A DNA stretch of 61,494 nucleotides, taken from contig JAFQUM010000040.1 of the NCBI GenBank assembly GCA_017408485.1, positions 1 through 61,494 on the forward strand. The letters run 5' to 3'. The notes beneath the pieces were generated by a model. It saw nothing but the letters and a program-made list of their open reading frames with translations, ran no database searches and was not told where the DNA came from. Positions within the stretch are counted from its first letter, which is position 1. Every line of letters starts with the position of its first letter. Source of the stretch: Clostridia bacterium. GTDB lineage: Bacteria; Bacillota; Clostridia; Oscillospirales; Butyricicoccaceae. Positions 43,891 through 52,462 of this stretch are shown piece after piece. A program made the translations under genes and the position numbers.

Positions 43891-44796
43891 TTACAAGGTT
43901 ACATTGAGGGATAGAATATCAGGTCGTGAATAGTGACCGCAGGGGTCAAAATCAAGCCTTGCGGCGGCTATCTTGCAAAGATCAAGGTCGGCATAGATTA
44001 TCTCTTCCTTGTGCCATACGGGCCCCGCAAGGTATTTGCCCGTAGGGTCGATTACGCAGCTTCCGCCGGGACAAAGCTCTTGTATTTGTCCATCGAGCAG
44101 AGTGCGTATATTTTCGGGATACATACCGCGGGTCACATATTGATTGCAGGAAAACACAAAGCATCTGCCCTCCTGAGCAATATGCCGCACCGTTGCCTGC
44201 CACTCTTTGCGGGAATCGGCAGTGGGAGCGATATATAGCTCAATTCCTTTTTCATAAAGGGCGGTACGGGCAAGGGGCATATAGTTTTCCCAACAAATAA
44301 GGCTTCCCATCTTGCCGAAAGGAGTATCAAAAACCGCCAGATCCTCAGCACCGCCTTCGCCCCAGATGCAACGCTCCGCACCAGTAGGCTTTATCTTGCG
44401 GTGCTTGCCCATATATTCGCCGCTGCTCGATATAAAAACATTGGTGCAATAGAGCGTGCCGCTTGTTTCTTCACGCTCGGTGACACCTATGGAAACAAAA
44501 CAGCCCGCCTTTTTTGCCGTCTCGCAAATATTGGTCAGATCATCGGGCACTCGCACCGAGCTTTCATAATAAAGCTTATAATCCTCTCTGCCGCTTGCTT
44601 GAGCGCCGCCTACATACATTCCGAAGGAAAGACCGCGGGGATAGCAGGGGATAAAGGACTCGGGAAAAATAACAAGCCTTGCGCCGTTTGCGGCGGCTTC
44701 TTGTATAAGCACTGCAGCCTTTTTTATACTTTCCTCTTTGTTAAACAATACGGGCGCCGCCTGAATGAGCGCCACCTTAAGCTTTGATTCTTGCAT
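43891..44796 (-). CDS. Nitrilase superfamily carbon-nitrogen hydrolase
   Basis: This 301-residue enzyme has the Glu-Lys-Cys triad: E46 in VIFPESF, Lys in KHRKIKPTGAER and C168 in GSLICWENYMPLAR. The segment FIPCYPRGLSFG and the CWENYMP context resemble true nitrilases (nitrile to carboxylate) more than amidases or carbamoylases. The substrate is unknown. It is cytoplasmic with no signal peptide and has AAGGATGTG upstream of the ATG. It is not clearly part of an operon. Confidence 0.87.
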   Translation of the reverse strand: MQESKLKVALIQAAPVLFNKEESIKKAAVLIQEAAANGARLVIFPESFIPCYPRGLSFGMYVGGAQASGREDYKLYYESSVRVPDDLTNICETAKKAGCFVSIGVTEREETSGTLYCTNVFISSSGEYMGKHRKIKPTGAERCIWGEGGAEDLAVFDTPFGKMGSLICWENYMPLARTALYEKGIELYIAPTADSRKEWQATVRHIAQEGRCFVFSCNQYVTRGMYPENIRTLLDGQIQELCPGGSCVIDPTGKYLAGPVWHKEEIIYADLDLCKIAAARLDFDPCGHYSRPDILSLNVTL

Positions 44797-44852
44797 AGGA
44801 ACACATCCTTGTTAAAAATGCTACAAGTAAAAATACTTATGATCTTATAAAA

Positions 44853-45102
44853 ACACCATAGGCTCGCTTTATGGAGTCTATGGTGTTATGTTGCAAATGA
44901 AATCTTTTGCTGAAGCAAAAGATGAAATAGTTAACAAAGTAACTATGAAATATTTGGTCTACGTCCAAATATGAAATAAAATAAACCCCGATACACCGCA
45001 GTGTATTTCATATTGCACAGCAATATTTCATATCCGCAGGATATTTCATAAATCCAGAAAGGGATTTATTTCATTGTGAGATGCCCTAAAAGGCATCTCA
45101 CA
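44853..45102. repeat. Mirrored array of nine hairpins with an invariant ATGAAAT/ATTTCAT linker
   Basis: The 329-base gap between the nitrilase start and the rny stop is almost wholly hairpins. The arms are ACACCATAG (44853), ATCTTTTGC (44902), AGTTA (44929), ATTTGG (44952), ATACAC (44991), TATTGC (45011), ATATCC (45030), ATAAATCC (45048) and TGTGAGATGCC (45075-45085, with its partner at 45092-45102). ATGAAAT separates those on the left half (44897, 44922, 44945, 44971). Its reverse complement ATTTCAT separates those on the right half (45005, 45025, 45043, 45068). The arms differ in sequence while the linker is fixed, four copies each way. No coding potential is seen. Confidence 0.9.
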
Positions 45103-45125
45103 TTCGGGAGCATTTTAGTTTAGTT

Positions 45126-46682
45126 TTATTTTGCGTATTCCACGGCTCTTGTCTCGCGTACAACATGTACCTTGACCTGACCGGGATAGTTCATTTCGCC
45201 TTCGATCTTGCGGGCAAGGTCGTGGGCGAGAATGACCATATCGTCGTCCTTGACCTCTTCAGGCTTGACGATGATGCGGATTTCTCTACCCGCCTGGAAT
45301 GCAAAGCACTTTTCAACGCCCTTCATACCGCTTGCAAGCTCCTCCAGCTTTTCAAGGCGCTTGATGTAGGCTTCGAGATTTTCGCGTCTTGCACCGGGAC
45401 GGGCAGCAGAAACAGCGTCAGCCGCCTGAACGATGAAGTCTGTAATGGAAACGGCATCAACGTCACCGTGGTGAGCGTGAATAGCGTGGACGATCTCAGG
45501 CTTTTCGTGATACTTTTCGGCAAGCTCAACACCAAGATTGACGTGGCTTCCGTCCACCTCGTGGGTCACAGCCTTGCCTATATCGTGGAGCAGACCTGCG
45601 CGCTTTGCAGTGGTGATATCAGCACCAAGCTCTGCGGCAAGCAGACCTGCGATGTGAGCAACTTCAATAGAATGCTTAAGTACATTCTGACCATAGCTTG
45701 TACGATAACGCATACGGCCCAGCAGCTTGATGAGTTCGGGATGCACACCCGCAACACCGGTTTCAAATATGGCGCGCTCACCCTCCTGCTTGATGGTGGC
45801 TTCAACTTCCTTCTTCGCCTTTTCGACAGTTTCTTCGATGCGGGCGGGATGTATACGGCCATCGGAAATAAGCTTTTCACGGGTGATGCGAGCCACCTCG
45901 CGGCGGACGGGATCAAAACTTGAAAGGGTTATCGCCTCGGGTGTATCGTCAATGATAAGGTCAACACCGATAAGTGTTTCAAGGGTGCGGATATTTCTGC
46001 CTTCGCGGCCGATAATTCTGCCTTTCATTTCATCATTGGGCAGGGGTACTACGGAAACAGTAACTTCACTTGCGTGGTCGGCAGCACAACGCTGAATTGC
46101 CATAGAAAGGATATTCTTAGCACGGTTGTCGCATTCTTCTTTAAGCTCGCGTTCGATCTCCTTGAGCTTGATAGCGGCATCGTGTCTTGCCTCGCCCTCT
46201 ACCTGCTTGATAAGATAGCTTTTTGCCTCTTCAACAGTCATAGAAGATATCTTTTCCAAGATCTCAAGCTGTCCCTTTTTGATAGTGGCAACCTCTTCCA
46301 TCTGCTCTTCAAGCTGCTTTAAGCGGCTAGAGACTTTTTCTTCTTTAGCCTCAATGTTTTCTGCCTTTTTGTCCAGAGTTTCTTCCTTTTGCTGAATACG
46401 GCGCTCCTGCTTCTGGACTTCAGCGCGGCGCTCTTTGATTTCTTTTTCGTTTTCAGATCTTGCGCGGTATATTTCTTCGCGTGCCTCAACCAAAGCTTCA
46501 CGCTTTTTGGATTCGGCGGATTTGATAGCATCGTTCAGTATACGCTTGGCTTCATCTTCGGCATTGCCGATTTCTTTTTCCGCTTTTTTCTTGCGAACAG
46601 TATATCCAACAGCGCAGCCAACGGCTACACCGATAACCAAAGCGATGACACCGACGATGACACATAGTACAACGTCTGTCAC
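45126..46682 (-). CDS. rny: Ribonuclease Y
   Basis: This 518-residue endoribonuclease starts mRNA decay at the membrane. It has an N-terminal transmembrane helix (about residues 4-27), a long coiled coil rich in E and K (about 30-190), and a KH domain ([15 protein letters not shown], about 217-231). The HD phosphohydrolase domain carries [13 protein letters not shown] and LLHDIGK (363-369). The usual length is about 520 residues. A GGAGGAA-type site precedes the ATG, and the promoter is at 46759-46787. Confidence 0.97.
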   Translation of the reverse strand: MTDVVLCVIVGVIALVIGVAVGCAVGYTVRKKKAEKEIGNAEDEAKRILNDAIKSAESKKREALVEAREEIYRARSENEKEIKERRAEVQKQERRIQQKEETLDKKAENIEAKEEKVSSRLKQLEEQMEEVATIKKGQLEILEKISSMTVEEAKSYLIKQVEGEARHDAAIKLKEIERELKEECDNRAKNILSMAIQRCAADHASEVTVSVVPLPNDEMKGRIIGREGRNIRTLETLIGVDLIIDDTPEAITLSSFDPVRREVARITREKLISDGRIHPARIEETVEKAKKEVEATIKQEGERAIFETGVAGVHPELIKLLGRMRYRTSYGQNVLKHSIEVAHIAGLLAAELGADITTAKRAGLLHDIGKAVTHEVDGSHVNLGVELAEKYHEKPEIVHAIHAHHGDVDAVSITDFIVQAADAVSAARPGARRENLEAYIKRLEKLEELASGMKGVEKCFAFQAGREIRIIVKPEEVKDDDMVILAHDLARKIEGEMNYPGQVKVHVVRETRAVEYAK

Positions 46683-46758
46683 GGTTTATTCCTCCTAAAT
46701 ATATATTAACATATTCCCGCCTTAAGTGCATTTTAAAACAAGAATATACCTACTATAT

Positions 46759-46787
46759 ATTGTATACATATAAAACCCCAATGTCAA
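46759..46787 (-). promoter_or_regulatory. Promoter of rny
   Basis: On the minus strand TTGACA (46787-46782) and TACAAT (46764-46759) are 17 bases apart. TGTATACA (46761-46768) overlaps the -10 box. Confidence 0.75.
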
Positions 46788-46829
46788 GAAATAAAATGAG
46801 TGTGGTTTATAAAAAATGCGTTAAAAAAT

Positions 46830-47075
46830 CATCTTTCTCCGCGAATACATCGTATTGCTCGCTTGCCGTACACACGGTACTGTCTGCGCTCACATTACTC
46901 GTCTCGCGAAGAAATCTGATTTTCTGTAAAGGGGTGGTGAAATTACCTTTCGCACCGAATACGTCGCAATGTTCCCTTGCCGTAGACCATAGGGGTCGGC
47001 TTCCCCGACGACCCGTATTTATGCATTCACGTTACCCGCTGTGCGGGAATACCGGATTTTATCAAAGAGAGATAC
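46830..47075. repeat. Two diverged tandem copies of a roughly 110-135 bp intergenic repeat
   Basis: The 448-base gap between the divergent rny and YjbR genes holds two copies (about 46830-46930 and 46941-47066). They align through the stretches CTTTC..CCG/GCGAATAC, ATCG/GTCG and CTTGCCGTA. A CATT...CGT...CG segment and GATTTT.T.AAAG at the end also align. Each has inner inverted repeats (for example GGGTCGGCTTCCCCGAC in copy 2). A reading frame runs through both copies on the plus strand, but it follows the repeat and is not protein-like. It resembles a dispersed repeat family rather than a gene. Confidence 0.65.
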
Positions 47076-47130
47076 ATAAACCTCTTTAAAAAACGGCGGG
47101 ATAATGCTAAAATAAAACAGAGGTGAGAAT

Positions 47131-47511
47131 ATGAAAACAGGTTCAAGGCAAGCGGTGCTGACCTATGCCGCGGAAAAATGGCAAACTATGCCCGACTATC
47201 CCTTTGAGGAGGACTTTGTAACTGCCGTTTTGCGCCACTCAGACAGCCGTAAATGGTACGGCATCATCATAAATGTGAGCTATGCAAAGCTGGGCATTAT
47301 AAAAGAGGGCAATACCGATATTCTCAATCTCAAATGTGATCCCATCATTTCGGGGGCACTTATTGCAGAGGGAAAGGCACTTCCTGCCTATCATATGAAC
47401 AAGGAAAAATGGATAAGCATCCTGCTAGATAACAGCGTGCCAATGCCCGACATAGCGCCGCTGATAGATATTAGCTATGTATTGACCGATAAAAAGAAAA
47501 AGCCATTGTGA
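47131..47511 (+). CDS. MmcQ/YjbR family protein
   Basis: This 126-residue protein has the CyaY-like small alpha/beta layout of the YjbR family: an R-Q-x-VLTYA start, the YPFEED segment, KWYGIIINV and a C-terminal KEKWISILLDNSVP. Members are often described as DNA-binding-like (double wing) proteins of unknown function. GAGGTGAG precedes the ATG. It stands alone and converges with the first GH20-like gene. Confidence 0.85.
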   Translation: MKTGSRQAVLTYAAEKWQTMPDYPFEEDFVTAVLRHSDSRKWYGIIINVSYAKLGIIKEGNTDILNLKCDPIISGALIAEGKALPAYHMNKEKWISILLDNSVPMPDIAPLIDISYVLTDKKKKPL

Positions 47512-47535
47512 TGTGTTTGTCACAATGGCTTTATG
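47499..47535. terminator. Bidirectional terminator, YjbR gene / GH20-like gene 1
   Basis: AAAGCCATTGTGA (47499-47511) pairs with TCACAATGGCTTT (47520-47532). The left arm contains the YjbR stop codon. Confidence 0.85.
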
Positions 47536-47547
47536 CTTTTTATGAGA

Positions 47548-49740
47548 TTATCTCAGATTTTTATATTCCGCCGAACCAATTTCGGTCAGGTCAGTGAGAT
47601 CAAGCTTTATCTCATCGAGAGGAGTGACGGTCATATAAGCCTCAATATCAGCAAATATCTGCATAAAAATTGACTGGTTTCTCAAATGTGAGGAGAAAAG
47701 ATAGCTTTCTTTTATCTCCTCCGCTCTTTCCATCAGCTTGAGACGGGTATTTTTGCGCTGTGCGGCGAGGTCGCGTATCTCTGCTGCAGAGGCTTGGTCA
47801 AGTCCTGCTGTATTCAGCTTGTGCATATAGAGAAGCGCCTCATAGTCCTCACAAAGTGTGACTATGTTGTCAGCCTCCCAAGCATAACGGGCGGCAAAAT
47901 ACTTGTCACAGCCGTCGGTGTTTAGTGCTTTCAAGAAGATAGCTCTTGCCTTGACTGCCCATTGATGTACCGAATCCATAAGTGCGGTGGCTTCGTCGTA
48001 GTTTGATAGGAACCTTTGAACGCCCTCACCGGGGAAGTTGCGGGGATAGGGCTTTCCCGCCTGAATATATGAGAAGAAATAATAGGACATATACTTTTCA
48101 AGCAGAGTTGCGGGGTTCATATCGTCTGTATTGTCTTCCATACAGGCATTGAGAGACTTAAATGCCTCAAAGGTATCCTCTGCAAGGGTGGGGAATACCC
48201 TTTGACAATAACGGCTGATTGCTCCCTCCTGAGCGCCGCTACCTTCAAAGTTCCAGGCAAACTGTGCCTGTGCGGAATTGTTGCAATCAAAGCAATTGTC
48301 CCAACCTGAATAGGATATAAAGCCCTCGCATTTGGACTTATATGCCGAGCGTATCAGATAATAGCTGTTATTGATACGGGGATAGTACAGATGACAATGA
48401 TAATAGCCGTTCATCGGCTTGGTAACACTGCGGATGCCGCTTCTTACTATATCCTCGGGACCAAATGCCAAGAGCTCTTCGCTCTCCACATAGTTCCACC
48501 AATTGAGCACCGTAACATCAAGCAGACCCTCCTGCTCAAGTCGAGTGTGGAAAAGCTTAAGCAGATCCCTTTCTGCGGGTCTGTTGCGGCGGAAGAACAT
48601 ATCCTCGCAGATATAAACATTCTTCATACCCTTTTCCTTGCAATGGGCGATCATTTTTATGACGTGGTCGATAAACAGATCACGGGGGTTTGCATCGCGG
48701 CATTTTTCACATTTGCAGAATTGGGGACGGCTCTTCCAAAGATCATCTGCGTTGATGCCAATAAGATAATCCGCATCGCCCACCTCGTCGAGACCGATAT
48801 CGATGGAGTATATTCCGTTTGGAATGAGATATTTGTCTATTATGGTGTCCAACAGCTCAAACAATACCTCGTAGGTCTTTTCATTGTGGGTGCAAAGACC
48901 GTTAAGGGTTGGCTCGCCGTTTTCGTATTTTGCAGAGATCTCGGGAAAAATACGGGGAAGCAGGCTGTTATGTCCGTAGGTATTGAAGAAGGGAAACACC
49001 TCAATGCCACGCTCCTTGCCGTAGACGATAACATCCCCTAAAAGATCCTTTTCAAACATAGGGGGAAGCTCCGGCTTGTTTACCCATTTGTTCTGCTTGG
49101 GAGAAAAATACTTGGTATAAAGGGGCGTTTGAAGCTTGGGGTATTTTTCAAAGGGAACATAGAGATATTCGCTGACCATTCCGTCGAACTGAACGCTCCA
49201 ACAGCCGTAAACGCCTATGGTGAGGGTGTTCTCTTTTTTCTCCACCATATCGTCAATGGCGGCTTTCCAGTCATCTATATCCATTCTGTAGCTGCCGAAG
49301 CGGCATTCTATATTGTGACCGCGGCGGCTCAGGTCGGGCCAATCCAGCATATTGAAGGCGGGAAGTGTAAGCTCTCCGTTTTCAAGCTTTAAAAGCTGAC
49401 AAAGGGTGACGACGGCATAAAGCAGACCGCGCTCACCAAAGCCGCAAAGGCTGATGACCCCGTCGTCTGCGGTGATGGAGTAGCCCTGCTCCTGATTGTC
49501 GATCTGACGGGAGGGCACTCCCAATTCAAGACGGATAACAGTGCCTTGCCCCAACTCACTTGTGCCTAAAAGTGCGGAAAGACGGCTCCTCAGCTTGCCT
49601 TCCGCAAAGGCGGCAAGGGCGCCGTCAGCGTTGTTTTCGATAGTATAGAAAGCCTGTCCGACCTTGCCGAGAAGGAGCGGCGTTTTGTTTATAAGCTCAA
49701 AGCTTTTGGGCGGTGTAACGATTCTTGAAGTAATATTCAT
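47548..49740 (-). CDS. GH20-like glycoside hydrolase (beta-N-acetylhexosaminidase family), paralogue 1
   Basis: This 730-residue protein starts at 49740 (MNITSRIV; GGAGG 7 bases upstream). It has an N-terminal GH20 domain-2 fold (QGYSITADDG..L.GFGERGLLYAVVTLCQLL, about 85-120). A TIM barrel then begins DWPDLSRRGHNIE, with a D-E pair in SIDIGLDEVGD where GH20 enzymes keep the catalytic Asp-Glu. A CKCEKC motif lies at about residues 340-345. There is no signal peptide, so it should act inside the cell on imported amino-sugar oligosaccharides. It is one of three tandem paralogues and has its own promoter and terminator. Confidence 0.83.
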   Translation of the reverse strand: MNITSRIVTPPKSFELINKTPLLLGKVGQAFYTIENNADGALAAFAEGKLRSRLSALLGTSELGQGTVIRLELGVPSRQIDNQEQGYSITADDGVISLCGFGERGLLYAVVTLCQLLKLENGELTLPAFNMLDWPDLSRRGHNIECRFGSYRMDIDDWKAAIDDMVEKKENTLTIGVYGCWSVQFDGMVSEYLYVPFEKYPKLQTPLYTKYFSPKQNKWVNKPELPPMFEKDLLGDVIVYGKERGIEVFPFFNTYGHNSLLPRIFPEISAKYENGEPTLNGLCTHNEKTYEVLFELLDTIIDKYLIPNGIYSIDIGLDEVGDADYLIGINADDLWKSRPQFCKCEKCRDANPRDLFIDHVIKMIAHCKEKGMKNVYICEDMFFRRNRPAERDLLKLFHTRLEQEGLLDVTVLNWWNYVESEELLAFGPEDIVRSGIRSVTKPMNGYYHCHLYYPRINNSYYLIRSAYKSKCEGFISYSGWDNCFDCNNSAQAQFAWNFEGSGAQEGAISRYCQRVFPTLAEDTFEAFKSLNACMEDNTDDMNPATLLEKYMSYYFFSYIQAGKPYPRNFPGEGVQRFLSNYDEATALMDSVHQWAVKARAIFLKALNTDGCDKYFAARYAWEADNIVTLCEDYEALLYMHKLNTAGLDQASAAEIRDLAAQRKNTRLKLMERAEEIKESYLFSSHLRNQSIFMQIFADIEAYMTVTPLDEIKLDLTDLTEIGSAEYKNLR

Positions 49741-49774
49741 AACAAAACCTCCGAGCAATTGTCAGCTTATTTGC

Positions 49775-49803
49775 ATCATATTTCAGGAAAGGGAAAAAGT
49801 CAA
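49775..49803 (-). promoter_or_regulatory. Promoter of GH20-like gene 1
   Basis: On the minus strand TTGACT (49803-49798) and TATGAT (49780-49775) are 17 bases apart. Confidence 0.75.
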
Positions 49804-49829
49804 TATATTTCAATTAAATGCAGTGCTTT

Positions 49830-49847
49830 TGCAATAGGAACATTGCA
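49830..49847. promoter_or_regulatory. Inverted repeat upstream of the GH20-like gene 1 promoter
   Basis: TGCAAT (49830-49835) and ATTGCA (49842-49847) are separated by six bases, about 27 bases upstream of the -35 box. A second small palindrome, TGCATGCA (49852-49859), follows. It could be an activator or repressor site; no binder is known. Confidence 0.4.
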
Positions 49848-49862
49848 TTTTTGCATGCATAT

Positions 49863-49911
49863 AAAACCAAACGCCACGACATGAAAGGACTGTCGTGGCG
49901 TTCGGTTTTTA
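49863..49911 (-). terminator. Terminator of GH20-like gene 2
   Basis: AAAACC and AACGCCACGAC on the left pair with GTCGTGGCGTT and GGTTTT on the right (49863-49909), with one mismatch. It lies downstream of gene 2 and upstream of gene 1. Confidence 0.88.
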
Positions 49912-49951
49912 AGGAGACAAGACACTGACCGAGGTTGAGACGGCCCTCGGA

Positions 49952-52243
49952 TCAGCGCAGGATCTTGAATTGCTTGGAGGCAATGGGGGAAAGATCGGTA
50001 AAATCGAGACGTATATCCTGCGCTGCAGTGACTTTGACATAAGAAAGAATATCGGAAAATACCTGAAGTAACATACTCTGGTTACGCAGGTGGGAGGGGA
50101 TAAGGTAGCTTTCCTTGATCTCTTCCGCTTTTTCCATATGGAGCAGACGGGCATCAATGCGCTTTTGTGCAAGTTCTAATATCTCATCTCTTGCCTCTTC
50201 GTCGATGCCGCGGGTGCTAAGGTCGTGCATTCTCAGCAGGGCGATATAATCCGCCGCGAGAATGGCTATATTGTTGGCCTCCCAAGCAAGGCGCTGACCG
50301 AAATAACGGCTGCAGCCGGGAGTGCTTGCAAGCTTTTCGAACATACAAGAAGCGGTTGTGGCTGTGCCGAGGACAAATTGCAACAGCTCTTCGCTTTCCT
50401 GACGCTTTGCCAATATCTTTTCCACCGATTCACCGGGGAAATTGCGGGGATAGGGCTTGCCCGCCGCAATATAGGAATTGATATAATATGCGCAGGTGCG
50501 CTCCATCAGTGTGCGGGTATCAAGTGCCTTTTCTCCGTCTTCATAGGTCCTGAAGCCTTCCTGATTGCACAGGTCAAGGAGGTTATAGGCATTAACTGCG
50601 GTATCCACATCGGTGGGGAATACGCGCTTGCAGAAGGCTCTTGTGCAATCCTCTGCAGTGCCCGCGGCGGCATAGTTCCAGGCAAGCGCGCCTTGTGCGG
50701 AATTGGCACGATCAAATATTCTGTCCCAGCAAGAATAGGAGGCATAATCGGAGCATTTCAGCTCGTTTGCATAGCCTGCCATAATATAACTGTTCTTGAC
50801 AGAAGGATGATGAAGATCCCAATGATAATAGCCGTTCATAGGCTTGATCATAGTACGCAGATTGGAGGAGCGGATATCATCGGTGGTATAGGACATACGC
50901 TGGGGAACATCGGTATACTTCCACCAGTTCATAACGACTACATCCTCAAGACCATTCTTTTTCAGCTCGGAATAGAAGTGGGGCAGATAGTTGTCGTATG
51001 CGGTATCTATAAGGCTGTTGTCAGCGCCTTCGTCACGCTGATTGTCAATAACGGGAGTTACGTAGAAATCGCGCTTGGGGTCAAAGGTGCGGAAGAACAT
51101 ATCGTTGCAGATATAAATATTCTTCATTCCTTTTTCCTTAAGGTGCTTGATGACCTCAATAGCGTGGTTAACAAACTTGATATAGTTGGGGATATCCTTG
51201 CACTTTTCGCATTCGCAATATGCGGGATAGCAGCCGAACAGATCGTCGGGGTTTACGCCGATGGTTCCGCCTGCATCGTCGATCTCGTCCATACCGATAT
51301 CAAAGGAGGTAACTCCGTTGGGGGTCAGGAAATTGTCGATGATATAGTCAAGGATATCAAAGAGCATCTCATAGGTCTTGGGATTGCTTGTGCAATAGCC
51401 GTTGCCGGTAGGGGTGCCGTCGGCAAACTTGGCAGAGACCTCGGGATAAAGGCGGGGAATAAATGTATTGTGACCGTAGGTGTTAAAGAAGGGATAAAGC
51501 TCAATACCGCGGGTGCGTGCATAGGCGCATAGCTCACCGAAAAAGTTCTTTTCGGCAATGGGCGCGGTGATGGTCTCGTTTATCCATTTGTTCTGCTTGG
51601 GGGAATAATACTTCTTGACTACGGGTGCTTTCAGATCGGGGTATTTGGGAATGGAAGTAAAGAAATATTCGCTGATAAGCCCGTCATACTGAACACACCA
51701 GCATCCGTAAAGAGAAATAGACATAATATTGTTCTTTTTCTCCATCAGGTCGTCGATGACGGACTTCCAATCATCAAACTCCATAACATTGGTGCCAAAA
51801 CGGCTTTCCATCTGGTGACCGCGGCGCTCTATATCAGGCCAGTCGGTTATTTCAAGGGCGGGAAGGGTAACTGCGCCGTCCTCAAGCTCCAGCATCTGGC
51901 AGAGGGTGACGGCGGCATAAAGTATGCCGTGGTTGCCATATCCGGTCAATACTATCTCACCCTCTTGTGCGGTGATAGAATAGCCCTGCTCTGCATTGGG
52001 CATATCTGCGGGCGCAGCGGAGAGCTCGAGGCGGATAAGAGTGCCTTCGCCCTCTTCCTTAGTGCCCAATAGCTTGCCGAGCGTTTTACGGATCTTTTCC
52101 TCCGCTGTGACAGAAAGATAAGCCTCGGCTGCGTTGTTTACAAGGCGGTAATTGCTTTCTCCCACCTTGCCCAAAACAGCGGGCTTTTTGTCAGTAAGTA
52201 TAAAACTCTGGGGTGGTGTGATGATTCTTGCTTTGATGTCCAT
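49952..52243 (-). CDS. GH20-like glycoside hydrolase, paralogue 2
   Basis: This 763-residue protein has the same layout as its neighbours. There is an N-terminal domain with EQGYSITAQEGEIVLTGYGNHGILYAAVTLCQML, a barrel entry DWPDIERRGHQMESRFG, and SFDIGMDEIDD as the presumed Asp-Glu dyad. It also has YCECEKCKDIPNY, WWKYTDVPQRM and a long helical C-terminus ending ...KQFKILR. No signal peptide. GGAGG precedes the ATG. It is closer to paralogue 3 than to paralogue 1 by shared text (MDEIDD, ECEKCKDIP, FDPK). It probably removes terminal HexNAc or a related sugar in the cytoplasm. Confidence 0.83.
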   Translation of the reverse strand: MDIKARIITPPQSFILTDKKPAVLGKVGESNYRLVNNAAEAYLSVTAEEKIRKTLGKLLGTKEEGEGTLIRLELSAAPADMPNAEQGYSITAQEGEIVLTGYGNHGILYAAVTLCQMLELEDGAVTLPALEITDWPDIERRGHQMESRFGTNVMEFDDWKSVIDDLMEKKNNIMSISLYGCWCVQYDGLISEYFFTSIPKYPDLKAPVVKKYYSPKQNKWINETITAPIAEKNFFGELCAYARTRGIELYPFFNTYGHNTFIPRLYPEVSAKFADGTPTGNGYCTSNPKTYEMLFDILDYIIDNFLTPNGVTSFDIGMDEIDDAGGTIGVNPDDLFGCYPAYCECEKCKDIPNYIKFVNHAIEVIKHLKEKGMKNIYICNDMFFRTFDPKRDFYVTPVIDNQRDEGADNSLIDTAYDNYLPHFYSELKKNGLEDVVVMNWWKYTDVPQRMSYTTDDIRSSNLRTMIKPMNGYYHWDLHHPSVKNSYIMAGYANELKCSDYASYSCWDRIFDRANSAQGALAWNYAAAGTAEDCTRAFCKRVFPTDVDTAVNAYNLLDLCNQEGFRTYEDGEKALDTRTLMERTCAYYINSYIAAGKPYPRNFPGESVEKILAKRQESEELLQFVLGTATTASCMFEKLASTPGCSRYFGQRLAWEANNIAILAADYIALLRMHDLSTRGIDEEARDEILELAQKRIDARLLHMEKAEEIKESYLIPSHLRNQSMLLQVFSDILSYVKVTAAQDIRLDFTDLSPIASKQFKILR

Positions 52244-52323
52244 AATTGCCTCCGGGTCGTCTCAATTTTGTTTTTTGAATGTCTCAATCTTCAAAAAATA
52301 TTGCAAAAATATATTGCAAATAT

Positions 52324-52352
52324 ATTCTACTGTATAGAAAACAAAAAGTCAA
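52324..52352 (-). promoter_or_regulatory. Promoter of GH20-like gene 2
   Basis: On the minus strand TTGACT (52352-52347) and TAGAAT (52329-52324) are 17 bases apart. CTGTATAG (52330-52337) in the spacer resembles half of the palindrome at the gene 3 promoter. Confidence 0.75.
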
Positions 52353-52377
52353 TAGTAAATTTCAAAATAGTAAGTCA

Positions 52378-52393
52378 ATTTTGTATACAAAAT
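52378..52393. promoter_or_regulatory. 16-bp palindrome ATTTTGTATACAAAAT
   Basis: A perfect 16-base palindrome with a TGTATACA core lies between the gene 2 promoter and the gene 3 terminator. GntR-family operators often have this form. It is 26 bases upstream of the gene 2 -35 box. Confidence 0.5.
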
Positions 52394-52422
52394 GCCCCTC
52401 CGCTTTCTTGCGGAGGGGCATT
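52391..52422 (-). terminator. Terminator of GH20-like gene 3
   Basis: ATGCCCCTCCGC (52392-52403) pairs with GCGGAGGGGCAT (52410-52421). The partner U run on the minus strand is provided by the AAAA before it. Confidence 0.88.
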
Positions 52423-52462
52423 TAAAAGAAGCTTAAAAATCTCGCAATTATTTGTTAAAAAC

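Noticed and set aside
44853..45102. Reading the hairpin array as a CRISPR array
   Set aside because: The constant unit is only 7 bases, it flips orientation in the middle, the variable parts are self-complementary, and no cas gene is present.
46760..47089. Plus-strand reading frame of 109 codons between rny and the YjbR gene
   Set aside because: It starts at the rny promoter, has no ribosome binding site, and its content simply follows two copies of a structured intergenic repeat; the amino-acid make-up is not protein-like.
50225..51532. Long plus-strand frame of 435 codons opposite GH20-like gene 2
   Set aside because: It is an antisense shadow of a clear family gene with a good start and promoter on the other strand. 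Similar shadows lie opposite the other two GH20-like genes.
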